Below, piece after piece: positions 7,337 to 13,447 of a stretch of DNA of 13,468 nt. Location: assembly GCA_946183715.1 (NCBI GenBank), contig CAMHDB010000019.1, forward strand, positions 1 through 13,468, in the 5' to 3' direction. Below the pieces are notes generated by a model that saw only the letters and a list, made by a program, of their open reading frames with translations, was not told where the DNA came from and searched no databases. A program made the position numbers and the translations under genes. Positions within the stretch are counted from its first letter, which is position 1. Each line of letters opens with the position of its first letter. Source of the DNA: an uncultured Oscillibacter sp. (GTDB taxonomy: Bacteria; Bacillota; Clostridia; Oscillospirales; Oscillospiraceae).

Positions 7337-7915
7337 ATGGCAGTGAATTTGTCCAAGGGGCAGAAAGTCGACCTGACGAAAAACAACCCCGGCCTGAGCA
7401 AACTCCTCGTCGGGCTGGGCTGGGACGTGAACAAGTACGACGGCGGCTCCGACTTCGACCTCGACGCCTCCGTATTCCTCCTCGCGCCCAATGGCCGGGT
7501 GACTTCCGACGCCGATTTCGTGTTCTACGGCAACCTCAAACACGCCTCCGGGAGCGTCGAACACATGGGCGACAACCGTACCGGGGCCGGGGAGGGCGAC
7601 GACGAACAGATCCGCGTCGATTTGAGCAAGGTTCCCGAATCCATCGACAAAATCGATTTCACCGTCACCATCTACGAGGCCGACGCCCGCAGGCAGAACT
7701 TCGGGCAGGTCAGCAACGCCTATATCCGCGTCATGGACGAGGCCAACCACAAGGAACTCATCCGCTACGACCTCGGGGAAGACTACTCCATCGAAACCGC
7801 GCTCGTCGTCGGCGAACTCTACCGCAACCGCGGGGAGTGGAAGTTCAACGCAATCGGCAACGGCTTTCAGGGCGGATTGCACGCGCTGGGCCTCAATTAC
7901 GGCGTGAACGTGTGA
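7337..7915 (+). CDS. terD: TerD-family calcium-binding stress protein (second copy)
   Basis: A 192-residue protein aligning without gaps to the preceding one, with about 33 differences by eye (roughly 83% identity). All Ca2+-associated motifs are kept: DFDLDA (39-44), GDNRTG (78-83) and GDDE (87-90). Most changes are in variable loops. The ATG at 7337 is chosen because it begins the family's MAVNLSKGQKVDLTK; the frame extends upstream to 7244, but that part overlaps the first copy out of frame. A G6 run (7324-7329), 7 bases before the ATG, is the only ribosome site. The gene starts 14 bases after the first copy, so coupling is likely. A tandem duplication is the simplest origin. Confidence 0.93.
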   Translation: MAVNLSKGQKVDLTKNNPGLSKLLVGLGWDVNKYDGGSDFDLDASVFLLAPNGRVTSDADFVFYGNLKHASGSVEHMGDNRTGAGEGDDEQIRVDLSKVPESIDKIDFTVTIYEADARRQNFGQVSNAYIRVMDEANHKELIRYDLGEDYSIETALVVGELYRNRGEWKFNAIGNGFQGGLHALGLNYGVNV

Positions 7916-7919
7916 CGGG

Positions 7920-8618
7920 ATGAAGTACGAAATTCTCTGCGACAGCGCCTTTCCGGTCGTGCGTTGCGAACTCGAACGCGGGGAGGCCGTCAAGGCCGAA
8001 TCCGACGCCATGATTGCCATGTCCGGCGCGCTCGACATTGAGGGCTCCATGGACGGGAATTTTCTCGGCGGACTGGCCCGCAAATTCCTCGCCGGGGAAA
8101 AATTCTTCTTCCAGACTATCCGCGCCGCGCGCGGCCCCGGGCAAGTCCTCCTCGGGCCGTCCACGCTCGGCGGCGTCGTCGACGTGACGCTGGACGGAAG
8201 CTATCACCTGCGCGTACAGAAGGACGGCTTCCTCGCCGCTACGTCCGGGATTACCGTCGAGACCGCCATGCAGAATCTTATGCAGGGGCTGTTTTCCCGG
8301 GAGGGCTTTTTCGTCCTCGACGTACACGGGCGCGGGACAGTCTTTTTGAGCAGTTTCGGCGCAATCCACGCCATAAACCTCGCCCCCGGAGAACAAGTCG
8401 TCGTCGACAACGGACACCTCGTCGCGTGGCCCGACTATATGGAATACCACATCGAAAAGGCCTCCGGCGGCTGGATATCCAGCATGATGTCCGGGGAGGC
8501 GCTGGTCTGCCGCTTTACGGGACCCGGCGTCGTGCTCATCCAGAGCAGAAAGCCCGAGTCATTCGGGCAGTGGCTGGCGGGGATGTTGCCGCCGCCCGTC
8601 CGGCAGAACCGCACTTGA
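7920..8618 (+). CDS. AIM24/TIGR00266-family beta-barrel protein
   Basis: A 232-residue soluble protein without signal peptide or membrane segment. The order of features fits the AIM24 (COG2013) family: DAMIAMSGALDIEG near residue 30, GGLARKFLAGEKFFFQT near 50-66, repeated glycine-rich strands through the middle (FLAATSGITVE, GRGTVFLSSFG), then LAPGEQVVVDNGHLVAW and the closing FTGPGVVLIQSR. Bacterial members often lie beside terD-like genes; the biochemical role is not established, and the mitochondrial relative Aim24 acts in inner-membrane organisation. The start at 7920 comes 4 bases after the preceding stop with no real Shine-Dalgarno, so it is probably translated by coupling to the second terD. 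Confidence 0.85.
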   Translation: MKYEILCDSAFPVVRCELERGEAVKAESDAMIAMSGALDIEGSMDGNFLGGLARKFLAGEKFFFQTIRAARGPGQVLLGPSTLGGVVDVTLDGSYHLRVQKDGFLAATSGITVETAMQNLMQGLFSREGFFVLDVHGRGTVFLSSFGAIHAINLAPGEQVVVDNGHLVAWPDYMEYHIEKASGGWISSMMSGEALVCRFTGPGVVLIQSRKPESFGQWLAGMLPPPVRQNRT

Positions 8619-8627
8619 ACGCGCTCA

Positions 8628-8652
8628 GGCGGGGAATCTCCCCGCCCCTTTT
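8628..8652 (+). terminator. Internal terminator-like hairpin (attenuator candidate)
   Basis: GGCGGGGA (8628-8635) and TCCCCGCC (8639-8646) form a perfect 8-bp stem with loop ATC, followed by CC and TTTT (8649-8652). It lies in the 59-base gap between the AIM24-family gene and the terA-like gene, the widest gap in the operon, and could lower expression of the last gene. Confidence 0.55.
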
Positions 8653-8677
8653 CGCAAGAATCAAGAGGGGTGATTTT

Positions 8678-9928
8678 ATGAACGTCCAAAGAGGAATGCG
8701 CGGAAAACTCGACCAGTATGTAAACGTGGGCCGGGATATCACGGTATCCATGTCCGTGGCGGGCCGGGACGTTTACGACTACTGCTGTTTCGGCGTCGAC
8801 GCCGACGGGAAACTGTCCGACGACCGCTACATGGTCTTCTACAATCAGACGCGCTCCCCGGGCGGCGAAATCCGCTACGAACCGAATGCGCAGGGCGCGG
8901 CGTTCACGGTGTCGCTCGACAGCCTCCCCGCGACTATCGACAAACTCGTGTTCACGGTCTCCATCGACGGGCGGGGCGTCATGGGCGCTATCTCGTCGCA
9001 TACGCTTGACGTAATCCAGAACGGCGACGCCGCCCTGCAAATGCGCCTCTCCGGGGCCGACTTCCTCAACGAACGCGCCATTATTTCCATGGAACTCTAC
9101 CGGAAAAACGGCTGGCGCTTCTCCGCCGTGGCGCGGGGCTTCAACGGCGGCCTCGGCGACCTGCTCCGCGCCTACGGCGGAGAGGAGGCCGCGCCGCAAC
9201 CGCAACCCGTACCGCCGCCGCAACCCGCGCCGCCGAAAGCACCGCCCGTAATCCCGCCGCCCGCGCCGAAAATTGTCATACCGCCGCCGCCCGCCCGGAA
9301 AGAGACCCCCGTCATACCGCCCGCGCCGCCGAAAAAAGTCGAGTTGCGCAAGGGGCAGAAAGTCAGCCTTGAGAAGCGCGGAAAGAACCTTGGGGAAATC
9401 GTCATCAACCTGAACTGGACACAGCCGACGGGACGCGGCGGACTGTTCGGAATGCGTCCCGCCGCCGTGGACTTGGACTTGGGCTGTCTGTACGAGCTGA
9501 AGGACGGCACAAAGGGCTGTGTACAGGCGCTGGGCAAGTCGTTCGGCAACTACTCGAAAGTGCCCTATGTCGTACTCGACGGCGACGACCGTACCGGGGC
9601 CTCGTCGGGCGGGGAAAACCTCCGCGTCAACGGGAACAAAGTATCCCTCATCCGCCGGATACTCGTCTATACGTTCATCTACGACGGCGCGGCGAACTGG
9701 CGCGAGGCCAACGGCGTCGTGACCGTCCGGTGTGCCGACGGACAGGAAATCATAGTCCGCATGGACGAATACGGCTCCAACCTCGGAATGTGCGCGATTG
9801 CGCTGTTGGAGAACGACCACGACGAGACTTTGAGCGTCGAGAAGGTGGTACGCTTCTTCAAGGGACACAGTCAGATGGACGACGCGTTCCACTGGGGCCT
9901 CCGCTGGATTCGCGGCAAAAAGGACTGA
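8678..9928 (+). CDS. terA: TerA-like protein: two TerD-superfamily domains joined by a proline-rich linker
   Basis: 416 residues. The N-terminal domain (1-167) is a divergent TerD-type fold (SDDRYMVFYNQ at 47-57, GWRFSAVARGFNGGLGDLL at 145-163) that lacks the GDNRTG Ca2+ motif. A linker (168-220) is dominated by proline with alanine, glutamine and lysine. The C-terminal domain (221-416) has VELRKGQKVSLEK, VDLDLGCLYELKDG, GDDRTGASS (302-310), MCAIALLEN and WGLRW (406-410), typical of TerA (COG4110). TerA proteins are cytosolic partners of TerD-type proteins in the Ter stress response. The ATG at 8678 follows GAGGGG (8665-8670) by 7 bases; the frame is open much further upstream, but that part overlaps the AIM24 gene and shows no family similarity. 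It is the last gene of the operon. Confidence 0.88.
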   Translation: MNVQRGMRGKLDQYVNVGRDITVSMSVAGRDVYDYCCFGVDADGKLSDDRYMVFYNQTRSPGGEIRYEPNAQGAAFTVSLDSLPATIDKLVFTVSIDGRGVMGAISSHTLDVIQNGDAALQMRLSGADFLNERAIISMELYRKNGWRFSAVARGFNGGLGDLLRAYGGEEAAPQPQPVPPPQPAPPKAPPVIPPPAPKIVIPPPPARKETPVIPPAPPKKVELRKGQKVSLEKRGKNLGEIVINLNWTQPTGRGGLFGMRPAAVDLDLGCLYELKDGTKGCVQALGKSFGNYSKVPYVVLDGDDRTGASSGGENLRVNGNKVSLIRRILVYTFIYDGAANWREANGVVTVRCADGQEIIVRMDEYGSNLGMCAIALLENDHDETLSVEKVVRFFKGHSQMDDAFHWGLRWIRGKKD

Positions 9929-9935
9929 TACCATA

Positions 9936-9964
9936 AACCCGCCCGGGAAACTCCCGGACGGGTT
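9936..9964. terminator. Operon terminator, probably bidirectional
   Basis: AACCCGCCCGGGA (9936-9948) pairs with TCCCGGACGGGTT (9952-9964), 13 positions with one C-A mismatch and an AAC loop. It falls between the stops of the terA-like gene (9928) and the convergent gene (9968). T-tracts are short on both sides (TTCCGTTATT on plus, TTTATGG on minus). Confidence 0.75.
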
Positions 9965-9967
9965 CCG

Positions 9968-11563
9968 TTATTGCGCGGCGCATTCGTCGGCGAGACGCGC
10001 CAGAGACCGCGCCGTGATAGTCGTACAGGGTACATAGCGGTGCGTGGGGTTGCCGTTCAACAGGAATCCCGCGATTCCGTTCGGGTTCCGGGTCATGTGC
10101 CATACGCCGTTCTGCCCGTCGGAGGCCCCTTCCCGCGCGACCAGCGCCTCACAGATACGCTCCCACAGGCCCATATCGACGGCCTCCCCGCGCGTCAGGA
10201 CGGCGGAGTGTATTTCGGCGTCGCGGAAAATCGTCAGGCCGAACGCGCCGTTGTGCGTCCGGAGGTAGCGGTTCAGCGGCCCCGGAGAAAGTCCGCCCGC
10301 CGACGATAAGTCGTAGATTTTCAGCGGCACGCCGTGCTTGTCTTTCAGCTCGCAACTCGCAATCGTAATTGTCCCCGCCGGGGTTTCGAGGGCGTCGGCC
10401 TCCGCACAGCCCTTCGGAATCGCCGCGCACAGGCTTTCGTAGGTTCGGGAGAATAGCATTTCCTGATAGAACCGCCCTTCCCACAGGAAGTACATCACCA
10501 GCCGCGACAACTCCTCGCCCCATGTCCGCATACACAGATACGGCAGGTATGGTACGAGTAAATTCAAGTCGGTTTCGTGCCCGGTCTCGCGGCCCTTCAC
10601 GACACGGTTGCCCTGCTTGTCGGTCATCGTCAGTTTCAGGTCGCCGTTGGCCTGACTGCGCGCGAAAACCGTCGTCAGGAAGCGCGTGATTTTACGCGAC
10701 GCGGCGTCGAACCCCGGTTCGTCCTTCAGCGCCGTGCGCGACTGGTAGTCCGACAGCGAACGCCGTAACGCCGGCTCCCAGCGCCCGCGCTCCCGGAAGT
10801 TCGGGGACGCCTCGCGCAGTCCCTCATAGAACGCCGTCAAGGCGGCGTCGACGACGGCAGTTTTCCAGACCGGGGCGGCGTCCTCCCCGCCGAACTTCTC
10901 CGCCGGGAGCGTATTCAAATACTTGACATACGTCGCGAGGTTCTTCGAGTGCCCCCCGCCGTACATGTCGATATAGTTGACCTCGTTCAACATCTGATAG
11001 AACGGGTACGGCGGCCTCTGCTTCCCCAAGAGGTAACGCTTCATCAGAATTACAAGGGAACTGCTTTCGCGCTCCTCCCCGTAGGATTCGTGCTCGTCGA
11101 ACAGCAGCAGCGGCTCCGCGCCCCCCCGGACCGTACTCCCGATTCCGAGTACGGCGGCGTGGGGCCAGCGCGCTTTGGCGTCGGGGTCGTCGTCGCGGGA
11201 GGTCAGGAACGTCTCGCCGAGTTGTAAACGGTACATCTCATCGGGCAGGCAGGCCCGCAGGAACAGGGAGGACAAATACTCGTCCATATGGGGCCGGAAG
11301 TGCGGCAGAATATACTCCCACTGTTCGAGTACGTCGGGCGGGAAGGCGTGGATTTCGAGGCCCCGGAACGTCTCCCGGACGACGGCGGCGGACTTCCGGG
11401 AAATCGCCCGGGGTACTCCGCCGCTGTCGCGGATTTCGCCGGGCGTCAGCGTAACGAGGCCGGGGGCCTCCCGGCTTGCCCCGCCGATACGGTCTAGAAG
11501 CGTCCCGTTTTCGAGGGAAAATCCCGTCTGTTCCGGGATTCGGATTTCTTCTTGCTTCTTCAC
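9968..11563 (-). CDS. Uncharacterised 531-residue protein
   Basis: I do not recognise this protein. The GTG start at 11563-11561 is well supported: AAGGAG (11576-11571) lies 7 bases upstream and a promoter is just before it; the frame continues to an ATG at 11656, but that extension runs through the promoter. The sequence looks soluble, with no signal peptide or long hydrophobic segment. It is rich in charged residues, with recognisable stretches such as ILPHFRPHMDEYL, LLLFDEHESYGEE, NEVNYIDMYGGGHSKNLATYVKYL and, near the end, a glycine/asparagine-rich GVWHMTRNPNGIAGFLLNGNPTHRYVP region. No Walker A, catalytic triad or HTH pattern was found by eye. Codon use and GC content match the neighbours. 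It converges on the ter operon and is divergent from the flagellin region, so it appears monocistronic; a link to either is unproven. Confidence 0.85.
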   Translation of the reverse strand: MKKQEEIRIPEQTGFSLENGTLLDRIGGASREAPGLVTLTPGEIRDSGGVPRAISRKSAAVVRETFRGLEIHAFPPDVLEQWEYILPHFRPHMDEYLSSLFLRACLPDEMYRLQLGETFLTSRDDDPDAKARWPHAAVLGIGSTVRGGAEPLLLFDEHESYGEERESSSLVILMKRYLLGKQRPPYPFYQMLNEVNYIDMYGGGHSKNLATYVKYLNTLPAEKFGGEDAAPVWKTAVVDAALTAFYEGLREASPNFRERGRWEPALRRSLSDYQSRTALKDEPGFDAASRKITRFLTTVFARSQANGDLKLTMTDKQGNRVVKGRETGHETDLNLLVPYLPYLCMRTWGEELSRLVMYFLWEGRFYQEMLFSRTYESLCAAIPKGCAEADALETPAGTITIASCELKDKHGVPLKIYDLSSAGGLSPGPLNRYLRTHNGAFGLTIFRDAEIHSAVLTRGEAVDMGLWERICEALVAREGASDGQNGVWHMTRNPNGIAGFLLNGNPTHRYVPCTTITARSLARLADECAAQ

Positions 11564-11601
11564 AGAGCGGCTCCTTTCCGACTTGTTTCGCACAAGCCGT
11601 A

Positions 11602-11630
11602 AGTATACTCTGATTCTACGCATAAAGCAA
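11602..11630 (-). promoter_or_regulatory. Promoter of the uncharacterised 531-residue gene
   Basis: On the minus strand: -35 TTGCTT (11630-11625), a 17-base spacer, -10 TATACT (11607-11602). Transcription would start near 11595, about 30 bases before the GTG. The -35 is weak and the -10 strong. Confidence 0.55.
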
Positions 11631-11684
11631 GCGTTATTTGCCGCGCCCATTGTCAACCCCGCCCGGATTTTTTAGAACAAGGGC

Positions 11685-11711
11685 TTAATTTTTCCAGCGC
11701 GCTGTCGATAT
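11685..11711 (+). promoter_or_regulatory. Sigma-28 (sigma-D)-type flagellar promoter
   Basis: TTAA (11685-11688), exactly 15 bases, then GTCGATAT (11704-11711), against the Bacillus/Clostridia flagellar consensus TAAA-N15-GCCGATAT: 10 of 12 positions agree. It lies about 305 bases before the flagellin ATG and gives the long leader that carries the structured RNA. Confidence 0.65.
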
Positions 11712-11777
11712 AAACTATAAGAGGATTCTGTACAGGAATGCTTTAAACCGCTGTGACAACGCGGCCCGACTTTTTTC

Positions 11778-11806
11778 TTGACAAACCGCGCTTTTTCTGC
11801 TAGAGT
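11778..11806 (+). promoter_or_regulatory. Possible second, sigma-A-type flagellin promoter
   Basis: A perfect TTGACA (11778-11783), a 17-base spacer, TAGAGT (11801-11806). It would start transcription near 11813, still upstream of the structured RNA. The -10 is imperfect. Confidence 0.45.
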
Positions 11807-11866
11807 ATAGCTATGGTAAAGGTTCCCTGAATGCGGGTACAGGATATAAAGTAACGGATTTTGCAT

Positions 11867-11961
11867 GGTTCTTACGCCCGGGCGCGGGGCGTTGGAATAG
11901 CGCCGCGCCAAAGAAATCCGGGCGTTGTGGCCAGATGTTGCGGAGATTGGAGGCGCACAAC
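11867..11961 (+). ncRNA. Structured flagellin-leader RNA, copy A (H-type pseudoknot)
   Basis: It starts with GGTTCTTACG, which is identical in the second copy. Stem S1 is ACGCCC (11874-11879) with GGGCGT (11887-11892). The loop bases GGCGCG (11881-11886) pair with CGCGCC (11904-11909) as S2. L1 is one base (11880), L2 is absent and L3 is 11 bases (TGGAATAGCGC). A purine-rich GAAA segment follows, then TTGTG (11925-11929), able to pair with CACAA (11956-11960). Copy B at 13313-13405 repeats all of this with the same spacing and compensatory changes. It lies inside the 5' leader of the flagellin gene, downstream of both promoter candidates. I do not recognise it as a named riboswitch. Confidence 0.72.
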
Positions 11962-11969
11962 CAACAACA

Positions 11970-12007
11970 TGCGGCAGTAAGGATACTTGCCGTGCGCTTT
12001 TAAGGAG
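11970..12007 (+). promoter_or_regulatory. Candidate CsrA-binding region at the flagellin ribosome site
   Basis: A hairpin (11970-11994) has an 8-bp core stem with one bulged T, and opening its last A-U pair presents the hexaloop AAGGAU, which fits the CsrA consensus ANGGAN. A second GGA lies in the Shine-Dalgarno AAGGAG (12002-12007), with 20 bases between the two GGA triplets. In Bacillus subtilis the hag leader has two CsrA sites, one over the ribosome site, released by FliW. Neither csrA nor fliW is in this window. Confidence 0.45.
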
Positions 12008-12017
12008 ATGAATTACC

Positions 12018-13306
12018 ATGCGTGTATAGCATAACATCACCTCGATGAACGCCTACCGCAACTACAACAACAATACCAGTCAGATTAACAAGAACATTGA
12101 GAAACTTTCCTCCGGGTACACCATCAACCGCGCCGGGGACGACGCCGCGGGCCTCGCGATTTCCGAGAAAATGCGCGCCCAGATTACCGGGTTGGAAGGT
12201 GCCCAGAAGAACGCCAAGGACGGTATCAGCCTCGTACAGACGGCGGAAGGTGCCCTGACGGAAGTCCACTCCATGCTGAACCGTATGTACTCCCTCGCGG
12301 AGCAGTCCGCGAACGGCACCTACGACGAGAACACCGACCGGGCGCAGTTGCAGAAGGAAGTCAGCGCCATGCGGACGGAAATCAACCGTATCGCCGACAG
12401 CGCCAACTTCAACGGCTTGAAACTCCTCGACGGTTCTATGGCCTCCGTTGCAATCGATTGGAGCGCTACAGAAACCTCTATGGAGGGTTACAAAGACCTC
12501 AAGTCGTTTGTGGGAATTTCATTCTCCGGAAGTTCGGAGGATGTCGACAAGCTCGTTGACGCGCTCACAAGCGGAGGCTTTACCGCGGAAATTACAAGTA
12601 CCGGCAAGTTAGCCAAAGGCAGTGTAATACAGTTCGCTTCTATGGGCACCATGAAGGCGCAAACGGGAGACGGACTGAATGTGAAAGTCACGGACTCTTC
12701 CGGGCGTGAGGTTGCCATGACCGATGACGGCGACGTGACTTTCGGCGACAGCGGGGAGGCCTACGCCTATGACGGCGACCGCCGCCTGAACTTCCAAATC
12801 ACGAACGACAGGGAAGAGACTATCGCGAATATCGCCTATCGCTTTGACGCCGAAGAACCCGAAGGGGGCCTTGTTAGCATATTCGAGTATAAGAGGAACG
12901 ATGGCGAAAACGCTGGCGAACTGGAACTCCAGATAGGCGACGACGCCAGTCCTTGGAATATCCTGAGCCTTAGTATCAGCGACATTCACTCGGCGGAAAT
13001 GGGCCTTGACAACGTTGACATCAGCGAACCGCCCAAATCGCCATGAACGCCCTGAAAGACGCCATCAACTACGTGTCCGACATTCGCGGCGGCCTCGGCG
13101 CAACTCAGAACCGCCTCGAGCACACCATCAACAACCTGTCGGTCATGCAGGAGAACATTCAGGACGCCGAATCGACCATCCGCGACACCGACGTTGCTAA
13201 CGAAATGATGAAGTACACCAAGAACTCCATCCTCGTACAGTCGGCGCAGGCCATGCTTGCCCAAGCGAATCAACAGCCGCAGGGCATATTACAGCTCTTG
13301 CAGTAA
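12018..13306 (+). pseudogene. Flagellin gene disrupted by an amber codon and a frameshift
   Basis: The ATG at 12018 follows AAGGAG by 10 bases and gives M-R-V, then TAG (12027-12029), then HNITSMNAYRNYNNN. Related flagellins have glutamine at this fourth position, so one C-to-T change (CAG to TAG) explains it. The conserved D0/D1 N-terminal region (SSGYTINRAGDDAAGLAISE, KDGISLVQTAEGALTE) runs to about 12440, followed by a variable D2/D3 region. The frame ends at TGA 13044-13046 after MGLDNVDIS, but from about 13022 the -1-related frame reads QRTAQIAMNALKDAINYV and then a perfect flagellin C-terminus ending QGILQLLQ and TAA (13304-13306). One missing base (or 1 mod 3) near 13020-13025 accounts for this. 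With both lesions repaired the product would be about 429 residues, normal for a flagellin exported to build the filament. As it stands no assembly-competent protein can be made. Confidence 0.82.
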
Positions 13307-13312
13307 CCCCAC

Positions 13313-13405
13313 GGTTCTTACGGCCAAGCGCGGGCCGTTTGAATAGTACCGTGCTGACGAAAGCCCGGACTTGTGGTCAGATGTCCGGAACTCGCGGCGC
13401 ACAAC
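13313..13405 (+). ncRNA. Structured RNA, copy B of the flagellin-leader motif
   Basis: It begins 6 bases after the flagellin TAA. GGTTCTTACG (13313-13322) is identical to copy A. S1 is ACGGCC (13320-13325) with GGCCGT (13333-13338); S2 is AGCGCG (13327-13332) with CGTGCT (13350-13355); L1 is one base and L3 is TTGAATAGTAC. Against copy A, S1 shows a C-G to G-C exchange, and S2 shows a G-C to A-U exchange and one G-C to G-U. The GAAA segment and the TTGTG (13371-13375)/CACAA (13400-13404) pair are also kept, and CCGGAC/GTCCGG adds a local stem. No promoter was seen between the flagellin and this copy, so it may be read from the flagellin transcript as the leader of the next gene. Confidence 0.7.
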
Positions 13406-13447
13406 AAAAAATATCGACCTGTGCGGTGAAAAAGGGGAGTTCGTCAT

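Noticed and set aside
8435..9934. A 499-codon open frame antisense to the terA-like gene
   Set aside because: It is a shadow of the plus-strand gene; its R/G-rich stretch is the reverse complement of the proline linker.
11690..11777. Terminator upstream of the flagellin (CCGC...GCGG then T6)
   Set aside because: The stem is only 4 bp, too weak for an intrinsic terminator.
11867..11961. Known c-di-GMP riboswitch in the flagellin leader
   Set aside because: The conserved GEMM-I and GEMM-II sequence signatures that I can recall are absent; the structure is a different pseudoknot. A covariance search would settle it.
12045..13046. Intact 333-residue flagellin starting at the ATG at 12045
   Set aside because: The product lacks the first nine residues and the whole C-terminal D0/D1 domain, has no ribosome site at 12045, and the true start with its Shine-Dalgarno is at 12018.
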